Source: Desulfovibrio sp. UBA2564 (GTDB lineage: Bacteria; Desulfobacterota; Desulfovibrionia; Desulfovibrionales; Desulfovibrionaceae). Taken from it: a DNA stretch of 25,221 nt. Below are positions 8,600-16,334 of this stretch, in pieces (position 1 is the stretch's first letter; every line of letters starts with the position of its first letter). The notes under the pieces were generated by a model that was given only the letters and a program-made list of their open reading frames with translations, did no database searches and was not told the DNA's origin. The position numbers and the translations under genes are program-made. The stretch is from assembly GCA_002340305.1 (NCBI GenBank), contig DDLU01000310.1, positions 1-25,221 on the forward strand, given 5' to 3'.

Positions 8600-8821
8600 A
8601 TGTCAAGCGGACCCGAACTCAATAAGGTTTCACAGGTACCGCCCGTAAGGGACGAAGATCTTGCGAACTCCATGAAGGATTTGCAGAAGAAGAGGCTGCA
8701 AAGAAAGGCATACGCGGATTCAGATATGCACCGCGAACTGGTGAAGATTACATCTTCCCCGGTTTACAATGCCAATGCCCAACTCATTCAGGCTGTCACC
8801 AGCCCCCGGGGTTCGGCTTAA
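8600..8821 (+). CDS. Small conserved-looking hypothetical protein
   Basis: This 73-residue protein is not recognised. It is hydrophilic, with no membrane segment or signal peptide, a central stretch rich in Lys/Arg (MKDLQKKRLQRKAYADSD) and a likely helical middle region. Evidence that it is real: a strong ribosome binding site (GGACGGAGG, spacing about 6) in front of the ATG, its own terminator-bounded position between the hemC terminator and the 8869 hairpin, and a TTATAA-like element about 25 bases upstream of the start. It is convergent with selD. No function is proposed. Confidence 0.65.
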   Translation: MSSGPELNKVSQVPPVRDEDLANSMKDLQKKRLQRKAYADSDMHRELVKITSSPVYNANAQLIQAVTSPRGSA

Positions 8822-8868
8822 AAATATATTTCATATAAAGGAATCGCCAATTCCCCCTCACTAAGAAG

Positions 8869-8903
8869 AAAAGGCGCAGGTTTGCGACAACCTGCGCCTT
8901 TTT
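8869..8903. terminator. Bidirectional terminator between the small gene and selD
   Basis: A perfect 14-bp stem (AAAAGGCGCAGGTT at 8869-8882, complement at 8889-8902) with the 6-base loop TGCGAC has T-runs on both strands. It sits between convergent genes and can serve both. Confidence 0.88.
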
Positions 8904-8923
8904 CATTTCTAAATCGACAAATC

Positions 8924-9964
8924 TTAAACAATCTGCAAGCGCGCCACACCATCCTCATGGGCCTTAACCTCACCCACATGGGCAGCGAGATCACCGGCAT
9001 CCAGCAGCATATCCCTCGCCTGTTGCAACTGATCTTCCGGTACAGCCAGAACCAATCCGCCTGATGTCTGGGCATCAAAGACAAGGTCAGTCTTGATGAT
9101 ATCTGCATCAGCTGCGGCCCGCACCTGTGAGCTGCAATAATTGCGGTTGGCGAAACTTCCTGCCGGGATCATACCCATGGAAGCCAGCTCGACCACGTTA
9201 TCCATGAAAGGCACGTTATCTAACCAGAGCTCAACAGCAACCCCGGAAGCATCTGCCATCTCAAGCACATGGCCGCCAAGGCCGAATCCGGTAACATCAG
9301 TAGCCCCTTTAAGACCCAGTTCACGAATAACCTTACCGCCTGCGCTGTTCAGTTTAGAAGCCCACTTGTATACGTCTTCTTCAAACTTTTCCGCACCGTC
9401 CCAATCGGCCTTAAGGGCTGTTGCCAGCACTCCGGTTCCAAGGGGCTTGGTCAGCAGGAGCTGGTCGCCTTCGCGCAGGCCTTTGTTGGAAGCAAAACCA
9501 TCAGGTTCAACCATTCCGGTTACGGAAAGACCGTACTTGATTTCGTCATCCTCAACACTGTGTCCGCCAGCGAGCACAGCACCGGACTCACGGATTTTAT
9601 CCATACCGCCTTTAAGAATTTCACGCAGAATTTCCGGGCCCATTTCCTTCATGGGATAACAGACGATATTCATGGCTGTCCAAGGTTCACCGCCCATGGC
9701 GTAGACATCAGACAATGAATTTGCCGCGGCAATCTGCCCGAACCAATAAGGATCGTTGACTACCGGAGTAAAAAAATCCACGGTCTGAACCAGTGCTTTC
9801 CCCGCAGGAAAAGACACAATGGCTGAATCTTCGTTCCCGCCAAGTCCGGTAAGGAGGCGCTCATCCTCCACGGCTAAGCCGCACAAAACCTGCTCCAGGT
9901 CCCCCGGAGCTATCTTGGCTGCTCAACCGGCAGCTTTAACAGTCTTTACCAGTTCTTTCATCAT
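8924..9964 (-). CDS. selD: Selenide, water dikinase SelD (selenoprotein, in-frame UGA)
   Basis: SelD makes selenophosphate from selenide and ATP, the selenium donor for selenocysteine synthesis. The reading frame is open except for one TGA at 9925-9923. Read through, it gives 346 residues with selenocysteine at position 14: K-A-A-G-U-A-A-K-I-A-P-G. This aligns with the catalytic Cys17 region of E. coli SelD (GAGCGCKISP), with the second cysteine replaced by Ala. Further family hallmarks are NEDSAIVSF, DFFTPVVNDPYWFGQIAAANSLSDVYAMGG, LAGGHSVEDDEIKYGLSVTG, TDVTGFGLGGH and FDAQTSGGL. The start is the first ATG of an ATGATG pair at 9964, with AGGAGG 7 bases upstream. A caller that stops at TGA would start too late (near 9886) and lose the active site. 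The gene begins 3 bases after the cobT stop. Confidence 0.94.
9892..9925 (-). promoter_or_regulatory. Putative bacterial SECIS element of selD
   Basis: Directly after the TGA (9925-9923), 12 bases lead into a hairpin: GCTCCGG (9910-9904) pairs with CTGGAGC (9898-9892), including one G-U pair, around the loop GGGAC (9903-9899). The G-rich apical loop starts about 20 bases after the UGA, in the range expected for bacterial SelB-dependent SECIS hairpins. Confidence 0.65.
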
Positions 9965-9967
9965 GAC

Positions 9968-11053
9968 CTAACCTCCTGAATGAACTCCGGCATCGTCATA
10001 CGTTGCCATTTCATTATAAATATTTGCGGCAGCGCGCAGCATAAACATGGACAGAGCCGCGCCGGAACCTTCTCCAAGACGCATATCCAGATGCAGCAGC
10101 GGCCTGCGCCCAAGAGCCTTGATTACTTTTGCATATCCCGGCTCGGCCGAGGCATGGCTAAGCACGCTGTAACCGCCTACAGCCGGACAAATTTTAAAGG
10201 CCGCAGCATAAGCGGCAGTGGAAATAAATCCGTCAATACAAACCATCTGCCTGTTTCTGGCACCGCCGATAATCAGCCCTGCCAGCGCGGCAATCTCGTA
10301 ACCGCCAAGCGCGGTGAGAATAGCAAAAGGATCAGCGCAGCGCACGGTTTCAGCATTCGCTTCCAGAGCACGGCGGACAACTTCAGTCTTACGGGCCACT
10401 CCGTCAGCATCAATGCCACCGCCGGGACCGGTCACATCGGTAGGGTCCAGATCGAAATATGCACAATACAGAGCAGTTGAAGGAGTCGTGTTTGAAACTC
10501 CCATTTCCCCGGTACCGAGCACCTTAACCCCTTGGGCATAGGCCTCATCAGCAAGTTCAATCCCTAGTGCCATGGCTCGCAGACAGCACTCTTCATCCAT
10601 TGCCGGACCTTTGGAAATATTATCAGTTCCGCAAGCAATTTTACGCTGGATCAGGTTTGGATGCTCAGGAAAAGCTCCACCCTTGCATCCGGCATCAACG
10701 ACCATCAGCTCTACCCCGGAAGTCCGGGCCAGCACGTTAATACCCGCGCCCCCGGCTAGAAAATTCTCCACCATCTGGCGGGTGACTTCCTGCGGGAAAT
10801 AGCTGACATCTTCCTCGTTAACACCGTGGTCCCCGGCAATAGTGTAAATGCACGCCGGATCAGCCTGCGGAGCTTTGCCGCCCGAGGCCACAAACATCTT
10901 CACCGCAAGGTCTTCCAACCTGCCCAGACTGCCCAGCGGCTTGGTAAGCCTATCCAAATGGCCCCTGGCCTGCCCTTCAAGCGAAGAATCCACAGCCTGT
11001 ACTTCATTTACAACACGCAGTAACTCTTTTGCGGAAAAATTATTCACTGCCAT
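9968..11053 (-). CDS. cobT: Nicotinate-nucleotide:dimethylbenzimidazole phosphoribosyltransferase
   Basis: CobT activates the lower-ligand base of cobalamin by transferring phosphoribose from nicotinate mononucleotide, a late step of nucleotide-loop assembly. The roughly 361-residue length is normal. Family features include LDRLTKPLGSLGRLEDLA, AGDHGVNEEDVSYFPQEVT, the GEMGVSNTTPS motif, TGPGGGIDADGV and the catalytic glutamate in LGEGSGAALSM (about Glu328). The ATG at 11053 has its GAGG only 2 bases away; the GTG at codon 3 (11047) has the same GAGG at 8 bases and may be the true start. No cobalamin riboswitch is seen in the short upstream gap. The gene is followed after 3 bases by selD, implying coexpression. 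Confidence 0.95.
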   Translation of the reverse strand: MAVNNFSAKELLRVVNEVQAVDSSLEGQARGHLDRLTKPLGSLGRLEDLAVKMFVASGGKAPQADPACIYTIAGDHGVNEEDVSYFPQEVTRQMVENFLAGGAGINVLARTSGVELMVVDAGCKGGAFPEHPNLIQRKIACGTDNISKGPAMDEECCLRAMALGIELADEAYAQGVKVLGTGEMGVSNTTPSTALYCAYFDLDPTDVTGPGGGIDADGVARKTEVVRRALEANAETVRCADPFAILTALGGYEIAALAGLIIGGARNRQMVCIDGFISTAAYAAAFKICPAVGGYSVLSHASAEPGYAKVIKALGRRPLLHLDMRLGEGSGAALSMFMLRAAANIYNEMATYDDAGVHSGG

Positions 11054-11118
11054 AACCTCATATTAACAGCCTTGCCGTATTGAGAAACCATAATCGGGTA
11101 TGCTAGGTTCATTCCGAA

Positions 11119-11955
11119 ATGAAAAAAAACTGTATCTTACATGCAAATTGTCAGGGTGAGCCGATGGAAGAACTGCTCCTGCTGAGTGAAGAATTCAGCT
11201 CCGGCTACGAAATCCATCGCTATACTAACTACACCCGTGAATCCATCCCAACAGGACTTATCGCCAATTGCGACCTGTTTCTTTACCAGCCTCTGCTCGG
11301 AGAAGCATGGGGCGAACTGGAATCCGAAAAAATAATTGGGCAACTTAATGATAAAGCCCGTGCCCTGCCTTTTCCCAGCATGCTTTTCCTTCACTACTGG
11401 CCACTGTGGTCCAGAGAACCGGGGTTCGATTACCGGGACACCTTTCTTGATTCCCTGCTTAAGCGGGAGCTGAGCGAATCCCAAATCATGCATCTGTTCA
11501 TGAAGACAAAGCTGACCAACATTTATGATTTCAATGAGATCATGGACAGATCAATCAAGACAGAAAGAAAAAAAGAAGCCCGGACTCCGGTAAAATACGT
11601 GGACTGGATTCTTGATAACTACAAACAAAAGCCCTTGTTCAATACCATTAACCATCCCCGCGCTGAACTATTAATCATAATCGCCCAGACCATACTGAAA
11701 GAACTGGGTTTGTCCCGGCTGAGTGAACATGATTTGAAAAAGTTCCCGCCGCCTTTTGCAGACTTTGAACAGCCCATTCATCCGCAGATTGCTGAATTTC
11801 TTGGCCTTGAATTTGGCGGACCGCAACAGCTTTACCACGTATATGGCGCAGAATTGACCTTCGAAGAATACGCCATGCGCTACATCAAATGCCGCAAGAA
11901 CGGCATCACCGACTTCATATCCTTTCTCATGGCTGCCGCCAGAATGAACAAATAG
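11119..11955 (+). CDS. WcbI-like polysaccharide biosynthesis protein (putative)
   Basis: This 278-residue protein opens CILHANCQGEPMEELL, close to the N-terminal NCQG motif of the WcbI family, whose capsule-cluster members bind coenzyme A and are proposed acyltransferases. Further features compatible with that family are a central FLHYWPLW segment, 'FNTINHPRAELLIIIAQTIL' and repeated aromatic and acidic segments. There is no signal peptide or membrane segment, so it is probably cytosolic. It stands alone here, with no visible capsule genes around it, so the substrate is unknown. The ATG at 11119 has a poor ribosome binding site. It is divergent from cobT (65 bases) and convergent with the next gene, with only 9 bases between stops and no hairpin terminator. 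Confidence 0.6.
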   Translation: MKKNCILHANCQGEPMEELLLLSEEFSSGYEIHRYTNYTRESIPTGLIANCDLFLYQPLLGEAWGELESEKIIGQLNDKARALPFPSMLFLHYWPLWSREPGFDYRDTFLDSLLKRELSESQIMHLFMKTKLTNIYDFNEIMDRSIKTERKKEARTPVKYVDWILDNYKQKPLFNTINHPRAELLIIIAQTILKELGLSRLSEHDLKKFPPPFADFEQPIHPQIAEFLGLEFGGPQQLYHVYGAELTFEEYAMRYIKCRKNGITDFISFLMAAARMNK

Positions 11956-11964
11956 TTTAAGCTG

Positions 11965-12561
11965 CTATCCATTCAAATTCGGAGGTCCCATGACGATCAT
12001 TTCGGCAAGGGTCAAATCGACCTTGGGCATAGTTCTGATCTTATTGCCAAGCAGTCCCATCTCAAGACCGACCAGTTCTTTATAGAGTGGGGTGCGGTCA
12101 ACCACAGGAACATTGTCCATATCTTTGGTCAGGTCCTGACACTTAAAACATCCGGGGAATGAAAGCTGACGGCCATTAGGCTGCCGCAGGGTATTTACCA
12201 CCCCATGCATGCGACAGATCATCAGTCTGTGCTGATAGACACCGCAAAGTCCGTCATCGTTCAGAGGACACATTATCTTGGGGCGCATGCCGTTATCCAG
12301 CATGGCTTTGGCATTACGCACGTAATCTTCAGAGCGTTGGATATATTCATTACGCTTGGCATCCGGAAGCTTATTAAGCCCCTGCCATAGGTAAATCCAC
12401 TCCACATAAGTGTGGTGCTGAAAATAGCTGGTGCAACAATTCTCTTCACAATTCTCGCAGGAAAGACCGATCTTTGCAGAAGTATCAGCATAAACAGTAG
12501 CCATGCGCTCATAAAGGGCACCCAGCTTGCGGAAAACGGCCTGTCTGGTCATCTTTTTCAT
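11965..12561 (-). CDS. YkgJ-like CxxC-rich zinc/iron-chelating domain protein
   Basis: This 198-residue protein has the cysteine pattern of the YkgJ (CxxCxxCC) family: Cys35, Cys38, Cys42, Cys43 near the N-terminus, then CPLNDDGLCGVYQHRLMICRMHG and FPGCFKCQDL. The family is predicted to bind zinc or an iron-sulfur cluster; its function is unknown. AAGGAT lies 7 bases before the ATG. It is the last gene of a minus-strand unit after pyrR and the shikimate kinase gene, 16 bases from the latter's stop. The C-terminal half has no recognisable further domain. Confidence 0.8.
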   Translation of the reverse strand: MKKMTRQAVFRKLGALYERMATVYADTSAKIGLSCENCEENCCTSYFQHHTYVEWIYLWQGLNKLPDAKRNEYIQRSEDYVRNAKAMLDNGMRPKIMCPLNDDGLCGVYQHRLMICRMHGVVNTLRQPNGRQLSFPGCFKCQDLTKDMDNVPVVDRTPLYKELVGLEMGLLGNKIRTMPKVDLTLAEMIVMGPPNLNG

Positions 12562-12577
12562 TATCTATCCTTAACTA

Positions 12578-13114
12578 TTAATCTTCTTTTGATTTAAGCC
12601 ACTGAAAAATCTGCTCGACGCATTCTTTAGGTGGGCATTTATCAGTATCAACCGCGAAATCGGCATACTGTTCGTAGAGGGGAATCCTCTCAGCATAAAG
12701 ACTTTCGAGAGTCTGCCCTGAACCGATAGCGAGTCCTCGATTTTCACCGCCGCCGACACGCTTGAGGCAGGTTTCACTTGAAATTCGCAGGTAAACAACC
12801 GGTCCCAGACCTTTAAGTCTTTCCATTGCTTTCGGGCCGTAAACAACACTGCCGCCAGTGGAAATCACAGTACGGAAAACACCAACACCGGAAACAATGT
12901 ACTCCTCGGACTTGCGGAATTCGGGAACACCGAGATGATTCACAATAGCCTGCAGTGGACAACCGTAATAACTTTCAATTACGGCATCAGTATCCATGTG
13001 CTCCCAGCCGAGCTTTTCAGCCAGAAGCGGGGAAAGTGTTGACTTCCCGGCTCCGGCCATACCAATCAGAATGACAGAGCAATCCTCTGAAAATTCTTGA
13101 TTCCATTCTTGCAT
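12578..13114 (-). CDS. Shikimate kinase (AroK/AroL family)
   Basis: This kinase of about 178 residues phosphorylates the 3-hydroxyl of shikimate in aromatic amino-acid synthesis. The Walker A GMAGAGKST is at residues 18-26, the shikimate-binding D-T-D at 41-43, Arg67 in EFRKSE, GG at 87-88 in STGGSVV, a lid arginine at 126 (NRGLAIG) and the adenine-loop-side Arg143 in ERIPLYEQYADF. The lid reads RGLA rather than the usual RPLL type, a modest deviation that leaves room for a related small-molecule kinase. The ATG at 13114 is preferred over the upstream TTG at 13126, because the GGAAGG ribosome binding site touches the latter. It lies between pyrR and the YkgJ-like gene on the same strand. Confidence 0.82.
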   Translation of the reverse strand: MQEWNQEFSEDCSVILIGMAGAGKSTLSPLLAEKLGWEHMDTDAVIESYYGCPLQAIVNHLGVPEFRKSEEYIVSGVGVFRTVISTGGSVVYGPKAMERLKGLGPVVYLRISSETCLKRVGGGENRGLAIGSGQTLESLYAERIPLYEQYADFAVDTDKCPPKECVEQIFQWLKSKED

Positions 13115-13167
13115 AAAAAATATCAAACCTTCCGGGCGCTGTACGCTCCGCAGCTAAGTCATGAAAA

Positions 13168-13704
13168 TCAGGAGCGAATCAGGACAACCTTATCTTCGTC
13201 ATCCCGTTCCTTGACCAGAACATTGACGTGCTGATCTTCAAAAGTAACCACTTCCTTACCCACGTAATCAGCACGAATGGGCAGCTCCCGGTGTCCACGG
13301 TCCACAAGAACCAGCAACTCCACCCGGCGCGGGCGGCCGAAATCAAGAACTGCTTCAAGCGCGGCACGGACAGTACGACCGGAAAAAAGCACGTCATCCA
13401 CCAGAACAATGGAAGCGGATTCAATATCAAAAGGAATCTCAGTACAGTTGATGCTCGGCTGACGGGTCAAATTGGTCCAGTCATCGCGGTAAAGATTGAT
13501 ATCCAGCTTGCCGAGAGGAATCTTGCGACCAAGTTTTTCATCAAGTATAAGTTTCAGCCGTTCAGCAAGGTCGGCTCCACGACGCTGAATGCCGATGATA
13601 GCAAGATTTTCACTGTCGCCGCGTCGCTCAGTAACCTCTGAAGCGAGACGGTCCAGAGTACGGGCCATGGCCTTTTCATCAAGGATAGTCTTCTGTTCTT
13701 TCAT
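13168..13704 (-). CDS. pyrR: Bifunctional PyrR regulator / uracil phosphoribosyltransferase family
   Basis: This 178-residue protein has PyrR character throughout: MKEQKTILDEKAMARTLDRLASEV at the start, GIQRRGADLAERL, DINLYRDDW and the PRPP-binding motif VLVDDVLFSGRT at about residues 100-111. In Gram-positive bacteria PyrR binds pyr mRNA and also makes UMP from uracil; in proteobacteria the RNA-binding role is less certain. The frame is open further upstream to a TTG at 13752, but the ATG at 13704 matches the family start and is chosen; an ATG at 13716 is an alternative. It is the first gene of a three-gene minus-strand unit and is divergent from copA. Confidence 0.88.
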   Translation of the reverse strand: MKEQKTILDEKAMARTLDRLASEVTERRGDSENLAIIGIQRRGADLAERLKLILDEKLGRKIPLGKLDINLYRDDWTNLTRQPSINCTEIPFDIESASIVLVDDVLFSGRTVRAALEAVLDFGRPRRVELLVLVDRGHRELPIRADYVGKEVVTFEDQHVNVLVKERDDEDKVVLIRS

Positions 13705-13760
13705 ATTTTCCCACATCAAAAAAAGTTGATTCTTAATATCAAATCTGTTCAAATCACTTT

Positions 13761-13791
13761 TTTAAAACAACCTTCCGGGAATAGCTATAAT
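13761..13791 (+). promoter_or_regulatory. Putative copA promoter with long spacer
   Basis: A TTTAAA element (13761-13766) and a perfect TATAAT (13786-13791) are separated by 19 bases. The spacer contains CCTTCCGGGAA, a short near-palindrome. A 19-base spacer with a central dyad is the layout used by MerR-family metal regulators such as CueR, but no such regulator gene is in the window and the dyad is short. Confidence 0.4.
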
Positions 13792-13845
13792 TAATGTATC
13801 CGGGCAATGCAATCCCCGGAATTCCCGAAAACAAGGATATAGACC

Positions 13846-16332
13846 ATGCATAGCACATTTGAGATTAAAGGGATGACCTGTTCCGCCTGTTCAGCGCGGC
13901 TTGAAAGAGTTATCGGCAATCTGGAAGGAATCAGCAACGCAACGGTCAATCTGGCTGCGGAACTACTTTCAACCGACCATGACCCGGATTTGGTTTCTGC
14001 CGCAGACATTATTGCTTCCGTAGAAATGGCAGGGTTTGAAGCTGTAGAAAAAATTGAAGGTACGGAACTGACACTACCCATTTCAGGGATGACCTGTTCC
14101 GCCTGCTCATCCCGCCTGGAACGGGTTCTTAATGCCACAGACGGTGTTATCAATGCCCAGATAAGTCTCGCATCCGAAACTGCCACACTTGTCTTCAATC
14201 CCTCACAAATTTCATTGCGCGACATCCGGCAAATCATCAGCGATGCCGGATTTGAAGCAGGGCAAATCCAGTCGGCCCATAATGCAAAAGAAAACTTCGA
14301 AGCGCGAAAAGCTGAACAAGAAGCAAAATTAGCCGAAATGAGGAATAGACTCCTTGCCGCGCTCGCCTTCACCATTCCCCTCTTAATCATCACTATGGGC
14401 CATATGGCCGGCATGCCCTTGCCTGCAGTCATTGAACCGCACAGTTCTCCGTTCGGTTTTGCCCTGATCCAATTTGCCCTGACCGCACCCGTGCTCTGGT
14501 TCGGACGCAACTTCTACCAGCAAGGCTTCCCAAATCTACTGCGCGGCGCACCGAACATGGACTCCCTCATTGCTGTTGGAACCTCGGCTGCGGTGGTCTA
14601 CTCACTATGGAACACCATTGAAATAGGACTGGGAATTGATGCTCATGCACGGGCCATGGATTTGTATTTTGAATCCGCCGCCACCATCATTGCACTCATC
14701 TCACTTGGTAAGTTTCAAGAGACACGCGCGCGTTCACGCACTTCCGAAGCCATTGAAAAACTCATGGACCTGACCCCGGCGCAAGCCATCCTTTTGCAGA
14801 ACGACGAACAAATTCCTACTCCGCTGGAAGAAATCGGTCCCGGAGACCTTATCCTTATCCGTCCCGGAGACCGTGTTGCCGCTGACGGCAAAATAGTAGA
14901 AGGTCATTCAGACGTTGATGAATCCATGCTCACCGGGGAATCAATGCCTGTTTCCAAAAACTCCGGTGATGATGTTGCCGGAGGTACGGTTAACACCGGA
15001 GGCGGAGCATTAAAAGTTCAGGTCAGCAATGTTGGCGAAAATACTGTGCTGGCCCGGATCATCCGTCTGGTGCAGGAAGCACAAGGTTCGAAAGCTCCCA
15101 TCTCCAGCCTTGCGGATACGGTCAGCTTCTACTTTGTCCCCACGGTCATGGTGATTGGTATCATCTCCGCACTGGGCTGGTTCTTTTTCAGTACAGAACC
15201 TTTTACTTTCGCCCTGCGCATTTTCATCAGTGTCATGGTCATTGCCTGCCCCTGTGCCATGGGACTGGCAACTCCAACCGCCATCATGGTCGGAACCGGA
15301 CGCGGCGCGCAGCTTGGCGTTCTGGTTAAATCAGGCGAAGCACTTGAGACCGCCGGAAAAATCCAGACCATGATCTTCGATAAAACCGGAACCCTGACCT
15401 ATGGACAGCCCGAAGTTGCGGAATCATTCACTGTGAACGGCGAGAATGCTCAGGAACTGCTTCTGCTCGCAGGCTCTGCGGAAAAACAATCCGAGCATCC
15501 ACTGGCAAAAGCTGTGGTGCGCGCTGCCGAACAAGACGGTTCGCCACTACCAAAAACGACTTCCTTTCAAGCTGTATCCGGTCTGGGCATCAACACCCAA
15601 ACAGCAGGCCGGACCATGTTACTGGGCAACCGCCGGTTCCTTGAACAGAATTTTGTCGGCGGATTGGAGAATGCCTCAGCAAACGAGGCTGCCCAGCGTT
15701 TTGCCGCCGCAGGACAAAGTCCGCTCTATGTTGCCAAAGACGGCAAGCTTGCCGGAATTCTGGCAATCGCCGACCGCATAAAAGACGAAACCCCGCAGAC
15801 AATCAGCAAACTTCATAGGCTGGGGGTCAGCACGGTTATGCTTACCGGGGACAATGAAAAAGTCGCCCACGCCATCGCCGATAAGGCCGGAATTGATAAA
15901 GTCATTGCGCAGGTCATGCCCGACCGCAAGGCTGAAGTGGTCAACAAAGAAAAAGCAGAGGGCCGCAAAGTCGCCATGATCGGTGATGGAATCAACGATG
16001 CCCCGGCACTTGCCTCAGCTGATCTGGGCATAGCTATGGGCACCGGGATTGATGTTGCAATTGAGTCGGGAGACGTCGTACTGATGAAAGGCGATTTAGG
16101 CGGAGTACTCACCGCTCTATCGCTCAGCCGTGCAACAGTTCGCAATATCAAGCAGAACCTGTTCTGGGCCTTCGCCTTTAATGTATTGGGAATTCCTGTA
16201 GCTGCCGGACTGCTGCATATTTGGGGTGGGCCGACACTTTCGCCCATGTTTGCAGCTGCGGCAATGTCGCTGAGTTCTGTAACCGTAGTCAGCAATGCCC
16301 TGAGACTAAAATTCTTTAAACCGGAAGATTGA
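13846..16332 (+). CDS. copA: Copper-exporting P1B-type ATPase with two heavy-metal domains
   Basis: This 828-residue inner-membrane pump exports Cu(I). Two N-terminal heavy-metal-associated domains each carry GMTCSAC (Cys12/Cys15 and Cys84/Cys87). Membrane helices follow, then the actuator TGES, the transmembrane metal site CPC at 468-470, the phosphorylation site DKTGTLT starting at Asp512, the HP motif (SEHPLA) and the hinge GDGINDAPAL at 713-722. The final helices contain the usual N and M-x-x-S residues of CopA (KQNLFWAFAFN, AAAMSLSSVTVV). AAGGAT lies about 7 bases before the ATG. The stop overlaps the region that provides the ribosome binding site of the next gene, so the arginase-family protein is probably translated together with it. 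Confidence 0.94.
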   Translation: MHSTFEIKGMTCSACSARLERVIGNLEGISNATVNLAAELLSTDHDPDLVSAADIIASVEMAGFEAVEKIEGTELTLPISGMTCSACSSRLERVLNATDGVINAQISLASETATLVFNPSQISLRDIRQIISDAGFEAGQIQSAHNAKENFEARKAEQEAKLAEMRNRLLAALAFTIPLLIITMGHMAGMPLPAVIEPHSSPFGFALIQFALTAPVLWFGRNFYQQGFPNLLRGAPNMDSLIAVGTSAAVVYSLWNTIEIGLGIDAHARAMDLYFESAATIIALISLGKFQETRARSRTSEAIEKLMDLTPAQAILLQNDEQIPTPLEEIGPGDLILIRPGDRVAADGKIVEGHSDVDESMLTGESMPVSKNSGDDVAGGTVNTGGGALKVQVSNVGENTVLARIIRLVQEAQGSKAPISSLADTVSFYFVPTVMVIGIISALGWFFFSTEPFTFALRIFISVMVIACPCAMGLATPTAIMVGTGRGAQLGVLVKSGEALETAGKIQTMIFDKTGTLTYGQPEVAESFTVNGENAQELLLLAGSAEKQSEHPLAKAVVRAAEQDGSPLPKTTSFQAVSGLGINTQTAGRTMLLGNRRFLEQNFVGGLENASANEAAQRFAAAGQSPLYVAKDGKLAGILAIADRIKDETPQTISKLHRLGVSTVMLTGDNEKVAHAIADKAGIDKVIAQVMPDRKAEVVNKEKAEGRKVAMIGDGINDAPALASADLGIAMGTGIDVAIESGDVVLMKGDLGGVLTALSLSRATVRNIKQNLFWAFAFNVLGIPVAAGLLHIWGGPTLSPMFAAAAMSLSSVTVVSNALRLKFFKPED

Positions 16333-16334
16333 GA

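Noticed and set aside
8924..9886. selD as a truncated gene starting at 9886
   Set aside because: The frame continues upstream through a TGA at the catalytic position to an ATG with an excellent ribosome binding site; read-through is the better model.
11054..11118. Cobalamin riboswitch before cobT
   Set aside because: The gap is only 65 bases and lacks a B12-box-like core.
13791..14510. Antisense frame over the start of copA (239 codons)
   Set aside because: Shadow of the duplicated heavy-metal domains; low-complexity Ser/Ala/Arg composition.
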